DNA of 32,791 nucleotides. Origin: Burkholderiales bacterium (lineage in GTDB: Bacteria; Pseudomonadota; Gammaproteobacteria; Burkholderiales; Burkholderiaceae_E). Of the stretch, positions 1-7,447 are shown in pieces. A model generated the notes under the pieces. The model was not told the DNA's origin. It did not search any database and worked only from the letters and a program-made list of their open reading frames with translations. Location of the stretch: assembly GCA_003818495.1 (NCBI GenBank), contig RPRK01000032.1, positions 1 through 32,791 on the forward strand. The letters are read 5' to 3'. Numbering within the stretch: the stretch's first letter is position 1; each line of letters begins with the position of its first letter. The position numbers were made by a program, and so were the translations under genes.

Positions 1-115
1 AGCCCGGGGTGCGGGCCTCGGAGGAAGCAACGGCCTGAAGGGCAGCGACGCCGCGCGCCAACCTTCGAGCGAAGACCGCGAAACGAAGACCGAAGACCAA
101 CCCGCGATAAGCGCC
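1..115. other. Non-coding edge, downstream of acyl-CoA dehydrogenase
   Basis: No gene is visible in this stretch. It holds short repeats of the form GAAGACC/CGAAGACC near 70-100. It may be the 3' untranslated region of the minus-strand acyl-CoA dehydrogenase. The window edge prevents a firmer call. Confidence 0.4.
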
Positions 116-1255
116 CTAAAGCCCCCGCGCGATGATGTTCTTCAGCACTTCCGACGTCCCCCCCGCGATCCGCGTCACCCGCGCATCGACCCACGCCCGC
201 CCGATGCCGTACTCGTTCGAGTAGCCGTAGCCGCCGTGCAGCTGCAGGAACTCGTCCAGGTAGCGGCCCATCGTTTCCGTCGCGACCAGCTTCGCCATCG
301 AGGCCCGCTCGCTGCTGATGCCCCCGGCCACGTGCTCGGCGATGCACGCGTCGACGAAGGCACGCAGCGCGGTGATGTAGGCCTTCGCCTCCGCGAGCTT
401 GAACTGCGTGTTCTGGAAGTCGACCAGCGGCGTGCCGAAGGCCTTGCGGTCGCGCACGTAGCGGACCGTGTGCTCGAGCTGCGTCTCGAGGACCGCGCAG
501 CTGCGCACTGCGATCACCAGCCGCTCCTGAGGCAGCTGCTCCATCAGGTAGCGAAAGCCCCGACCCTCCTCGCCGACGAGGTTGGTCACCGGCACGCGCA
601 CGTCGTCGAAGAACAGCTCGGCGGTGTCCTGGGCCTTCAGTCCGATCTTGTCCATCGGCCGCGCCCCCTTGGTGAAGCCGGGCGTGCCTTCCTCGACCGC
701 GATCAGCGACACCCCCTTGGCCCCCGCGGCGGGATCGGTCTTGCAGGCGACCACGACGACGCCGCAGTTGAAGCCGTTCGTGATCCAGACCTTCTGGCCG
801 TTGATCACCCAGTGGTCGCCGTCGCGGACCGCGGTGGTCCGGATGTTCTTGAGGTCGCTGCCCGTGCCGGGCTCGGTCATGCCGATCGAGGCGACCACCT
901 CGCCGGCGCACAGGCGCGGCAGCAGTCGGCGCTTGAGGTCCTCGCTGCCGTAGTGCATCAGGTACGGCGAGACCATGTCGGAGTGCACGGGCAGGCCGAG
1001 GCTCGCGCCCACCCGAGCCATCTCCTCGGTCACCACGCAGGCGTGCAGGAAGGTGCCGCCGGGGCCGCCGTATTCGACGGGGATCGTCGTGCACAGGACG
1101 CCCGCCTCGCCGGCCTTGCGCCAGAACTCGCGGGGCGTCAGGCCCTCGTTCTCCCAGTCTCGGTAGTGCGGGGCGATCTCTCGCTCGCAGAACCGTCTGA
1201 CCTGTTCGCGGAACTGCTCGTGCTCGTCGTCGAAGAGGGCTCTGCGGTGCGTCAT
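116..1255 (-). CDS. Acyl-CoA dehydrogenase (LCAD/IVD-type active site)
   Basis: This is a 379-residue FAD-dependent acyl-CoA dehydrogenase, which oxidises an acyl-CoA to the trans-2-enoyl-CoA and passes electrons to ETF. The full fold is present: an N-terminal helical domain, the flavin-binding signature MTEPGTGSD (126-134), the WVINGQKVWITNG strand region (149-161), and the C-terminal helical domain ending AGGTSEVLKNIIARGL. The glutamate of the usual C-terminal YEGT motif is missing (AGGT here). A glutamate in LPQERL (E244) sits where long-chain and isovaleryl-CoA dehydrogenases keep their catalytic base. I start at ATG 1255 (MTHRRALF); the track ORF begins 44 codons earlier in low-complexity sequence without homology. 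It is divergent from the SDR/hydrolase pair, with 134 bp between. Substrate is unknown; long-chain or branched acyl-CoA is the best guess from the active-site type. Confidence 0.93.
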   Translation of the reverse strand: MTHRRALFDDEHEQFREQVRRFCEREIAPHYRDWENEGLTPREFWRKAGEAGVLCTTIPVEYGGPGGTFLHACVVTEEMARVGASLGLPVHSDMVSPYLMHYGSEDLKRRLLPRLCAGEVVASIGMTEPGTGSDLKNIRTTAVRDGDHWVINGQKVWITNGFNCGVVVVACKTDPAAGAKGVSLIAVEEGTPGFTKGARPMDKIGLKAQDTAELFFDDVRVPVTNLVGEEGRGFRYLMEQLPQERLVIAVRSCAVLETQLEHTVRYVRDRKAFGTPLVDFQNTQFKLAEAKAYITALRAFVDACIAEHVAGGISSERASMAKLVATETMGRYLDEFLQLHGGYGYSNEYGIGRAWVDARVTRIAGGTSEVLKNIIARGL

Positions 1256-1305
1256 GGTGGTCTCGTGTGCGGCCGCGCGGGGCGGGCCGGTGTCTCCTCG
1301 GGCGG

Positions 1306-1311
1306 TAGAAT
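1306..1311 (+). promoter_or_regulatory. Possible -10 element for the SDR gene
   Basis: TAGAAT followed by CG lies 78 bases before the SDR start, in the divergent gap. No convincing -35 stands 16-18 bases upstream. It matches the -10 pattern seen before several genes in this window. Weak evidence alone. Confidence 0.3.
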
Positions 1312-1389
1312 CGTGGCACCCGGCCACGCGCCCCGTCAAACCGGCGGCCCGCGGGTCGACACCCACGCGAACGACAGGAGGAGACACCC

Positions 1390-2214
1390 ATGGGACAACT
1401 CGACGGCAAGGTGGCGATCGTCACCGGCTCGGGCCGCGGCATCGGCCAGCAGATCGCGCTGCGCCTGGCGCGCGACGGTGCACGGGTCGTGGTCAACGAC
1501 ATCGACGAGGCGCCCGCGCTCGAGACCATCGCGCTGATCCGCGCCCTCGGGAGCGACGCGGTCGCGTGCAACGGCGACGTCGCGGCGGCCGATTTCGGCG
1601 AGCGCATCGTGAAGACCGCGCTCGATGCGTTCGGGGACGCGCACATCGTCGTCAACAACGCCGGCTACACCTGGGACAGCGTGATCCAGAAGATGAGCGA
1701 CGAGCAGTGGGACGCGATCCTGGACGTCCACCTCAAGGCGCCGTTCCGCATCCTGCGCGCCTTCTTCGCGCATCTGAAGACGGCGGTCGAGGCGGAGGCG
1801 AAGGACGGTCGGCGCGTGGTGCGCAAGGTGGTCAACATCTCTTCGACGTCGGGCGTCAACGGCAACGCAGGGCAGTCGAACTACGCCGCCGCGAAGTCCG
1901 GCATCAACGGACTGACGAAGACCCTCGCCAAGGAATGGGGCCGCTACAACGTGACGGTGAACTCGGTCGCGTTCGGCTACATCCAGACCCGCCTGACGCA
2001 GCCGCTGCAGGAGGGCGACACGGGCAAGATCGAGGTGCAGGGCCGGGAGGTGAAGATCGGCGTGCAGGCGGGTCGCATCGCGGCGCTGTCGCAGATGATC
2101 CCGCTCGGGCGCGGCGGCACCGCCGAGGAGGCGGCGGGCTCGGTCTATCTCTTCTGCAGCCCGGACAGCGACTACGTGAGCGGCCAGACGCTGGTGGTCA
2201 GCGGCGGGCTGTGA
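1390..2214 (+). CDS. SDR-family oxidoreductase (FabG-like)
   Basis: This 274-residue classical short-chain dehydrogenase/reductase should interconvert a hydroxyl and a keto group using NAD(P)(H), plausibly on a 3-hydroxyacyl-CoA or related substrate. The N-terminal Rossmann motif TGSGRGIG follows the first strand, NNAG is present in the middle, and the active-site pattern is an SSTSG serine followed by YAAAK. The C-terminus YVSGQTLVVSGGL is typical of FabG-like enzymes. An acidic residue after the second strand (NDID) suggests NAD+ rather than NADP+. A strong ribosome-binding site AGGAGGAGA precedes ATG 1390. An alpha/beta hydrolase follows after 34 bases, so the two are probably co-transcribed. 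The divergent acyl-CoA dehydrogenase points to a shared CoA-thioester degradation route; this is inference from context. Confidence 0.9.
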   Translation: MGQLDGKVAIVTGSGRGIGQQIALRLARDGARVVVNDIDEAPALETIALIRALGSDAVACNGDVAAADFGERIVKTALDAFGDAHIVVNNAGYTWDSVIQKMSDEQWDAILDVHLKAPFRILRAFFAHLKTAVEAEAKDGRRVVRKVVNISSTSGVNGNAGQSNYAAAKSGINGLTKTLAKEWGRYNVTVNSVAFGYIQTRLTQPLQEGDTGKIEVQGREVKIGVQAGRIAALSQMIPLGRGGTAEEAAGSVYLFCSPDSDYVSGQTLVVSGGL

Positions 2215-2248
2215 ACGCCGGCGCGACGCGCAGGGCAGGGGGGTCGGG

Positions 2249-3136
2249 ATGAGCGGCTCGGCGCCGCCGGCGTCCGGGGTACCCGGCGGCGACGCGGCGA
2301 AGCTCGTCCCGCTGCCGAACCTGATCGCGGCACTCGACGCCTGCGCTCGCATCGAGCGCACCCGCTGCGGCGGCGGCTCGCTCGTGTGGCGCCGCTGGGG
2401 CACGGGGCGCCCCCTGGTGCTGCTGCACGGCGGCGCCGGAAGCTGGAACCACTGGGTGCGGAACATCGGCACGCTGATGCGCACCCGCGAGGTCTGGGCC
2501 TGCGACCTGCCGGCGCTCGGCGACTCGGCCGATCCGCCCGAGCCCGGCGGGCTCGAGGGCATCGTCGCGGCCACCGCGGACGGCCTGGCGACCCTGCTGC
2601 CGGGTCCTCGGGCCTTCGACCTCGCCGGCTTCTCGTTCGGGTCGCTGGTCGGCACCTGCATCGCCGCACGCGGCCCGGGTCGCGTGCGACGCATGGTGAT
2701 CACGGGCGCCGCCTCGCTAGGACTGCCCGATCCTCGGATGGACCTGCGTGGATGGCGACGGGCCCGCGATCCGGCCGAACGGCTCGCCCTCCACGGTCAC
2801 AATTTCCGCACGCTGATGGTCGCCTCCGCGGCCGACGATCCGGACGGCGTGGCGCTGCATGCCGGGAACGTGGAGCGCGCGCGCTTCTTCGGCGGCGAGG
2901 TCGCGGCGATGCCGATCACGCGCGACACCCTCGGCGGGGTCGACGTGGAGCGCGTCGACGCGATCTACGGCGCGCTCGATCCGGTCGTGCGCCGCGATCC
3001 CGACAGCGCGCGCACGGTGCTGCAGGCCGCCCGACCGGGCCTGCGCTTCACGACGATCGCGGGCGCCGGACACTGGGTCAACTACGAGGCGCCGTCCGCC
3101 TTCGAAGCCGCGCTGCGGGCGCACCTCGAGGACTGA
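2249..3136 (+). CDS. Alpha/beta-fold hydrolase
   Basis: A 295-residue serine hydrolase of the alpha/beta-hydrolase fold. An HGGAG oxyanion-hole motif follows the strand LVLLHG, the nucleophile elbow is GFSFG (serine nucleophile), an aspartate candidate lies in GALDPV, and the catalytic histidine is in GAGHWVNYE near the C-terminus. The first ~45 residues precede the fold core. It sits 34 bases behind the SDR gene on the same strand, most likely in one transcript. The family hydrolyses esters, thioesters, lactones or C-C bonds, so the substrate cannot be read from sequence. Its setting beside acyl-CoA dehydrogenase and SDR genes suggests a role in breaking down an acyl or alicyclic compound. 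The ATG at 2249 has only a G-rich, weak ribosome-binding site. Confidence 0.88.
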   Translation: MSGSAPPASGVPGGDAAKLVPLPNLIAALDACARIERTRCGGGSLVWRRWGTGRPLVLLHGGAGSWNHWVRNIGTLMRTREVWACDLPALGDSADPPEPGGLEGIVAATADGLATLLPGPRAFDLAGFSFGSLVGTCIAARGPGRVRRMVITGAASLGLPDPRMDLRGWRRARDPAERLALHGHNFRTLMVASAADDPDGVALHAGNVERARFFGGEVAAMPITRDTLGGVDVERVDAIYGALDPVVRRDPDSARTVLQAARPGLRFTTIAGAGHWVNYEAPSAFEAALRAHLED

Positions 3137-3139
3137 CGC

Positions 3140-3176
3140 CGTCGGGGGGCGCCCTGTCCGTTCGCCGACCCCGACG
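3140..3176. terminator. Inverted repeat between convergent genes
   Basis: CGTCGGGG (3140-3147) and CCCCGACG (3169-3176) form an 8-bp stem with a 21-base loop, lying between the convergent hydrolase and MarR genes. There is no T-tract. It could act on both strands as a terminator or 3'-end stabiliser; the long loop makes this uncertain. Confidence 0.35.
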
Positions 3177-3185
3177 CGGGCGTCC

Positions 3186-3596
3186 TCAGCCCCAGTCCGC
3201 CGCGAGCAGCGTCTTCAGTTCGTCCAGCCGCTCCCGGCCGATGCGTGCCGAGATCCGTTCCTCCACCCGCTCGATGATCTGGGCGCCCGCCCGGTTCACC
3301 TGGCGGCCGCGCTCGGTGTAGACCACGAGCTTGGCGTTGCGACGTTCGGGGTCCTCGCGGATCTCCAGGATGCCGCGGCGCACCAGCTCGGCCACGGTCT
3401 TGTGCACCGCCTGCCGCGAGATCGCCAGCCGGCGGGCGAGCTCGGACATGCTCGTCGGCTTGCCGCCCATGTGCGCGAGGAGCCGGCTCTGCGCCGGCGT
3501 GATGTAGGCGTATTCGCTGCGCCGCACGCCGCTCATGATCTCGCGCGCGAACCAGTCCGAGCGCGCGAGCAGCAGCTGCTTGAGGTTGGCGGCCAT
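3186..3596 (-). CDS. MarR-family transcriptional regulator
   Basis: A 136-residue winged-helix regulator. The core includes SMSELARRLAISRQAVHKTV (helix-turn-helix) followed by LVRRGILE and the wing with the basic EDPERRNAKLVVYTERG, as in MarR proteins. Length fits the family. I choose ATG 3596 (MAANLKQLL); the track ORF adds 36 residues of proline-rich sequence from a non-ATG codon upstream. It is transcribed away from etfB-etfA-acyl-CoA dehydrogenase across a control region holding two GTCAAC/GTTGAC palindromes. The likely role is repression of its own gene and of the ETF operon, relieved by an acyl-CoA or related ligand. Ligand and targets are inferred from position only. Confidence 0.9.
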   Translation of the reverse strand: MAANLKQLLLARSDWFAREIMSGVRRSEYAYITPAQSRLLAHMGGKPTSMSELARRLAISRQAVHKTVAELVRRGILEIREDPERRNAKLVVYTERGRQVNRAGAQIIERVEERISARIGRERLDELKTLLAADWG

Positions 3597-3680
3597 GCGT
3601 GGGCGGGGGCGGTGGGGCGGACAGGTGGCGCCGGGCGGTGGAGCCGGACGGTGGGGTGGGTCCGGGGGAGGTGCGATCTC

Positions 3681-3696
3681 GTCAACCCGTGTTGAC
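3681..3696. promoter_or_regulatory. Operator palindrome 1 (GTCAAC-N4-GTTGAC)
   Basis: A perfect inverted repeat with 6-base arms and 4-base spacer. It overlaps the plus-strand -35 hexamer TTGACA (3692-3697) and the predicted minus-strand start near 3696. Its size is typical of a MarR dimer site. Binding by the adjacent MarR protein is inferred. Confidence 0.65.
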
Positions 3697-3721
3697 AAGA
3701 TCATTGTCGGGGGCCTATCCT
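3692..3721 (+). promoter_or_regulatory. Promoter of etfBA-acd operon (P1)
   Basis: A perfect -35 TTGACA (3692-3697), 18-base spacer and -10 TATCCT (3716-3721) predict a start near 3728, exactly where the second palindrome begins. A second possible -10, TATAAT (3774-3779), lies closer to etfB but has no clear -35. Either or both may drive the operon. Confidence 0.6.
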
Positions 3722-3732
3722 CGCCTTGTCAA
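3703..3732 (-). promoter_or_regulatory. Promoter of the marR gene
   Basis: On the minus strand, -35 TTGACA (3732-3727), an 18-base spacer and -10 GACAAT (3708-3703) predict a start near 3696, inside palindrome 1. It overlaps the plus-strand promoter almost completely, so the two polymerases cannot occupy the region together. Confidence 0.5.
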
Positions 3733-3742
3733 CCAGGTTGAC
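3728..3742. promoter_or_regulatory. Operator palindrome 2 (GTCAAC-N3-GTTGAC)
   Basis: A second perfect inverted repeat of the same half-sites with a 3-base spacer. It begins at the predicted etf transcript start and overlaps the minus-strand -35 hexamer. The centres of the two palindromes lie about 46-47 bases apart. Confidence 0.65.
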
Positions 3743-3773
3743 GTGATCGCGCGCGACCGGCGCCCCCGGTGCC

Positions 3774-3779
3774 TATAAT
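3774..3779 (+). promoter_or_regulatory. Consensus -10 TATAAT upstream of etfB (P2)
   Basis: A perfect TATAAT followed by CG lies 45 bases before etfB. No -35 match lies 16-18 bases upstream; the nearest TTGACG is 30 bases away, inside operator 2. It may be an extra weak or activator-dependent promoter. Confidence 0.4.
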
Positions 3780-3823
3780 CGCCCGCATCCGCACCAGCCC
3801 CGAATCAACCCCCCGAGACCCCC

Positions 3824-4579
3824 ATGAAGATTCTCGTACCGGTCAAGCGCGTGGTCGACTACAACGTCAAGGTCCGCGTCAAGAGCGACGGCACCGGCGT
3901 GGACATCGCCAACGTCAAGATGTCGATGAACCCCTTCGACGAGATCGCCGTCGAGGAGGCGGTCCGTCTCAAGGAGAAGGGCGTCGCCACCGAGGTGATC
4001 GCCGTGAGCTGCGGCATCACCGCCTGCCAGGAGACGCTGCGCACCGCGATGGCGATCGGCGCGGACCGCGCGATCCTCGTCGAGGTGGACGCCTCGGTCG
4101 AGCTGCAGCCGCTGGCGGTCGCCAAGCTGCTGGCCGCACTGGTCGCGAAGGAGCAGCCCGGCCTCGTGATCCTGGGCAAGCAGGCGATCGACGACGACGC
4201 GAACCAGACCGGCCAGATGCTGGCCGCGCTGACGGGCCGTCCGCAGGCCACCTTCGCCTCCAAGGTCGAGGTCGCCGACGGTCGCGCCCGCGTCACCCGC
4301 GAGGTCGACGGCGGCCTCGAGACGCTGTCGATCGCGCTGCCCGCCATCGTGACGACCGACCTGCGCCTGAACGAGCCGCGCTACGTGACGCTGCCGAACA
4401 TCATGAAGGCGAAGAAGAAGACGCTGGAGACCGTCAAGCCCGCCGACCTCGGCGTGGATCCGGCCCCGCGTCTGAAGACCCTCAAGGTCCAGGAGCCGGC
4501 CTCGCGCAAGGCCGGCATCAAGGTGCCGGACGTCGCGGCGCTGGTCGACAAGCTCAAGAACGAAGCGAAGGTGATCTGA
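3824..4579 (+). CDS. etfB: Electron transfer flavoprotein, beta subunit
   Basis: The 251-residue beta subunit of the ETF heterodimer, which accepts electrons from acyl-CoA dehydrogenases and hands them to ETF-ubiquinone oxidoreductase. The start [16 protein letters not shown], the [17 protein letters not shown] segment and [21 protein letters not shown] near residues 180-200 are hallmark ETF-beta sequences; the last is the recognition loop that docks onto partner dehydrogenases. Length is as expected (about 250). The ribosome-binding site before ATG 3824 is weak. The stop is followed by one base and then the etfA ATG, so translation is probably coupled. Transcription is likely controlled by the divergent MarR protein. 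Confidence 0.97.
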   Translation: MKILVPVKRVVDYNVKVRVKSDGTGVDIANVKMSMNPFDEIAVEEAVRLKEKGVATEVIAVSCGITACQETLRTAMAIGADRAILVEVDASVELQPLAVAKLLAALVAKEQPGLVILGKQAIDDDANQTGQMLAALTGRPQATFASKVEVADGRARVTREVDGGLETLSIALPAIVTTDLRLNEPRYVTLPNIMKAKKKTLETVKPADLGVDPAPRLKTLKVQEPASRKAGIKVPDVAALVDKLKNEAKVI

Positions 4580-4580
4580 C

Positions 4581-5510
4581 ATGGCCGCACTCGTCATTGC
4601 CGAACACGACAACCACGCCATCCGCGGCGGCACGCTGAACGCGGTCACGGCGGCCCTGAAATGCGGCGGCGACGTGACCGTGCTGGTCGCGGGCTCGGGC
4701 TGCGCCGATGCGGGCAAGGCCGCCGCCGCCATCGCCGGCGTCGCCAAGGTGCTGGTCGCCGATGCGCCGCACCTCGCCGAGCAGCTTGCCGAGGCGGTCG
4801 CCGAGCAGGTGATCGCGGTCGCCGCCGGCTACACCCACGTGCTGGCGCCTGCCACCGCGTTCGGCAAGAACGTGCTGCCGCGCGTCGCCGCGCGTCTCGA
4901 CGTGGCCCAGGTCTCGGACATCACCTCGGTCGAGTCGCCCGACACCTTCCAGCGCCCGATCTACGCCGGCAACGCGATCGCGACCGTGCAGTCGACCGAT
5001 GCGGTCAAGGTGCTGACGGTCCGCACCACCGCGTTCGATCCGGCCGCCGCCTCCGGCGGCTCGGCCGCCATCGAGTCGGTCGCGGCCGCCGCGGATCCGG
5101 GCACGGCGAGCTTCGTTGGCCGCGAAGTCGCGAAGAGCGAGCGTCCCGAACTGGCGGGCGCGAAGATCGTCGTCTCGGGCGGCCGCGGCATGGGCAGCGC
5201 CGAGAACTTCAAGCTCCTCGAGCCGCTGGCCGACAAGCTCGGTGCGGCGATGGGCGCCTCGCGCGCGGCGGTCGACGCGGGCTACGCGCCGAACGACTGG
5301 CAGGTCGGTCAGACCGGCAAGATCGTCGCTCCGCAGCTGTACGTGGCGATCGGCATCTCCGGGGCGATCCAGCACCTGGCCGGCATGAAGGACTCGAAGG
5401 TCATCGTCGCGATCAACAAGGACGCCGAGGCCCCGATCTTCGGCGTGGCCGACTACGGTCTCGTGGGCGACCTCTTCCAGGCCGTCCCCGAGCTGGCCGG
5501 CAAGCTCTGA
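4581..5510 (+). CDS. etfA: Electron transfer flavoprotein, alpha subunit
   Basis: The 309-residue FAD-carrying subunit of ETF. The N-terminal domain has the family's alternating-strand fold, and the C-terminal FAD domain contains [11 protein letters not shown], the [11 protein letters not shown] segment, [17 protein letters not shown] and [20 protein letters not shown], all standard ETF-alpha signatures. The ATG lies one base after the etfB stop; AAGGTGA inside the etfB end acts as its ribosome-binding site. It works with EtfB as electron acceptor for the acyl-CoA dehydrogenase encoded 28 bases downstream and probably for others in the cell. Confidence 0.97.
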   Translation: MAALVIAEHDNHAIRGGTLNAVTAALKCGGDVTVLVAGSGCADAGKAAAAIAGVAKVLVADAPHLAEQLAEAVAEQVIAVAAGYTHVLAPATAFGKNVLPRVAARLDVAQVSDITSVESPDTFQRPIYAGNAIATVQSTDAVKVLTVRTTAFDPAAASGGSAAIESVAAAADPGTASFVGREVAKSERPELAGAKIVVSGGRGMGSAENFKLLEPLADKLGAAMGASRAAVDAGYAPNDWQVGQTGKIVAPQLYVAIGISGAIQHLAGMKDSKVIVAINKDAEAPIFGVADYGLVGDLFQAVPELAGKL

Positions 5511-5538
5511 CCCCCCGATACGGCGAAGGACGACGACG

Positions 5539-7362
5539 ATGAGCTACCAGGCCCCGGTCAAGGACATGCTGTTCACGATCCGCGAGGTCGCGGGCCTGGA
5601 CTGCGTGCGCGAGCTGCCCGGCTTCGAGGACGCCACCGACGACACCGTCGAGGCGGTGCTGACCGAAGCCGCGAAGTTCAACGCCGAGGTGCTCGCGCCC
5701 CTGAACTGGGCCGGCGACCTCAAGCCCTCGTCCGTGTCGGACGGCGTGGTCACCACCACGCCGGGCTTCCGCGCCGCGTTCCGCGCCTTCGCCGAAGGCG
5801 GCTGGCAGGGCGTGCAGCATCCGGCGGCCTTCGGCGGCCAGCAGCTGCCCAAGCTGGTGGCCACCGCCTGCACCGAGATGACGAACAGCGCGAACCTGTC
5901 GTTCGCGCTGTGCCCGCTGCTGTCCGACGGCGCCATCGAGGCACTGCTCACCGCCGGCAGCGACGCGCAGCAGAAGCTGTACATCCCGAGGCTGGTCAGC
6001 GGCGAGTGGACCGGCACGATGAACCTCACCGAGCCGCAGGCAGGCTCGGACCTGTCGCAGGTGCGCTCGCGCGCCGAGCCGCAGCCGGACGGCAGCTACC
6101 GGATCTTCGGCCAGAAGATCTACATCACCTACGGCGAGCACGACATGGCGGACAACATCGTCCACCTGGTGCTCGCGCGCACGCCGGGCGCGCCCGAAGG
6201 CGTCAAGGGCATCTCGCTGTTCGTCGTGCCGAAGGTGATGGTCGACGCCGAGGGACGGCTGGGCGCGCGCAACGACGTGTTCTGCGCGTCGGTCGAGCAC
6301 AAGCTCGGCATCAAGGCGAGCCCGACCGCGGTGCTGCTCTACGGCGACGGCAAGTTCCCGGTCGCCGCGCCGGGCGGTGGTGCCGCCGCGGCCGGCGCGA
6401 TCGGCTGGCTGATCGGCGAGGAGAACCGCGGCCTCGAGTACATGTTCGTGATGATGAACGCCGCCCGCTTCTCGGTCGGCATGCAGGGTGTCGCGGTCGC
6501 CGAGCGGGCCTACCAGAAGGCGGTGCAGTACGCGCGCGACCGCGTGCAGGGCCGTGCGGTCGAGGGTTCGGCCGGACCGGTCGCGATCATCCGCCACCCG
6601 GACGTGCGCCGGATGCTGATGACCATGCGCGCGCTCACCGAAGGCGCCCGTTCGCTCGGCTACGTGGCTGCGGCCTCCTTCGACGCCGCCCATGCGTCGC
6701 CGCATGCCGAGGTGCGCAAGGCCAACCAGACCGTCTACGAATACCTGGTGCCGATCGTCAAGGGCTTCTCCACCGAGATGAGCCTGGAGGTCACCTCGCT
6801 CGGCGTGCAGGTGCACGGCGGCATGGGCTTCATCGAGGAAACGGGCGCGGCGCAGCACTACCGTGACGCGCGGATCCTGACGATCTACGAAGGCACGACC
6901 GCGATCCAGGCCAACGACCTGATCGGCCGCAAGACCGTGCGCGACGGCGGCCGCACCGGCATGGCGATGGTCGGCCAGGTCCGCGAGACCGTCGCGTCGC
7001 TGCCGAGCGAGGGCGACCTGGGCGCGATCCGCGCGAAGCTCGCCGAGGGCGCCGACGCGATGGAAGCCGCGATCGCCTGGTTCGTCGCGCAGGGCAAGGG
7101 CGATCCGCGCGCCACCTACGCCGGCAGCGTGCCCTTCCTGATGCTCTGCGGCACGGTGCTCGCCGGCTGGCAGCTCGCCCGCGCCGCGCTGCGCGCCACC
7201 GAGCTGCTCGCCACCGGCGGCGAGGACCCGGCCTTCCTCAAGGCCAAGATCGGCACCGCGCGCTTCTACGCGGACCACGTGCTGTCGCGCGCGGGCGGGC
7301 ATCGCGCCGCCATCGTCGACGGCGCGGCGGGCACGCTGGCGCTCGAGGACGCGATGTTCTGA
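5539..7362 (+). CDS. Acyl-CoA dehydrogenase, large DmdC-like type
   Basis: A 607-residue acyl-CoA dehydrogenase, about 200 residues longer than the classical enzymes. It carries the flavin motif NLTEPQAGSDLS, the GQKIYITYGEHD region, and ILTIYEGTTAIQANDLIGRK, in which E451 is the expected catalytic base. The extra C-terminal helical domain (about 475-607) and the N-terminal YQAPVKDMLFTI segment match the subgroup that includes 3-methylmercaptopropionyl-CoA dehydrogenase (DmdC), though many members act on ordinary fatty acyl-CoAs. GAAGGA precedes ATG 5539. It is third in the etfB-etfA operon, so enzyme and electron acceptor are made together. Substrate cannot be assigned from sequence; the DmdC name should not be taken as proof of sulfur metabolism. 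Confidence 0.93.
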   Translation: MSYQAPVKDMLFTIREVAGLDCVRELPGFEDATDDTVEAVLTEAAKFNAEVLAPLNWAGDLKPSSVSDGVVTTTPGFRAAFRAFAEGGWQGVQHPAAFGGQQLPKLVATACTEMTNSANLSFALCPLLSDGAIEALLTAGSDAQQKLYIPRLVSGEWTGTMNLTEPQAGSDLSQVRSRAEPQPDGSYRIFGQKIYITYGEHDMADNIVHLVLARTPGAPEGVKGISLFVVPKVMVDAEGRLGARNDVFCASVEHKLGIKASPTAVLLYGDGKFPVAAPGGGAAAAGAIGWLIGEENRGLEYMFVMMNAARFSVGMQGVAVAERAYQKAVQYARDRVQGRAVEGSAGPVAIIRHPDVRRMLMTMRALTEGARSLGYVAAASFDAAHASPHAEVRKANQTVYEYLVPIVKGFSTEMSLEVTSLGVQVHGGMGFIEETGAAQHYRDARILTIYEGTTAIQANDLIGRKTVRDGGRTGMAMVGQVRETVASLPSEGDLGAIRAKLAEGADAMEAAIAWFVAQGKGDPRATYAGSVPFLMLCGTVLAGWQLARAALRATELLATGGEDPAFLKAKIGTARFYADHVLSRAGGHRAAIVDGAAGTLALEDAMF

Positions 7363-7371
7363 AAGACGGGG

Positions 7372-7400
7372 CGCCGGGTCGGCCGCGTGTCGACCCGGCG
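7372..7400 (+). terminator. Hairpin after the etf operon
   Basis: CGCCGGGTCG (7372-7381) and CGACCCGGCG (7391-7400) form a perfect 10-bp stem with a 9-base loop, ten bases after the acyl-CoA dehydrogenase stop. There is no T-run after it, so it is a terminator-like or 3'-protecting structure rather than a textbook intrinsic terminator. Confidence 0.5.
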
Positions 7401-7447
7401 TGCATACTCGGGCCGGATCAGGCGAACAACAGCCCGAGGAGACCGCC

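Noticed and set aside
5539-7362. Assignment as DmdC (DMSP demethylation)
   Set aside because: Subfamily likeness only; no other DMSP genes in the window, and many members of this long acyl-CoA dehydrogenase group act on ordinary acyl-CoAs.
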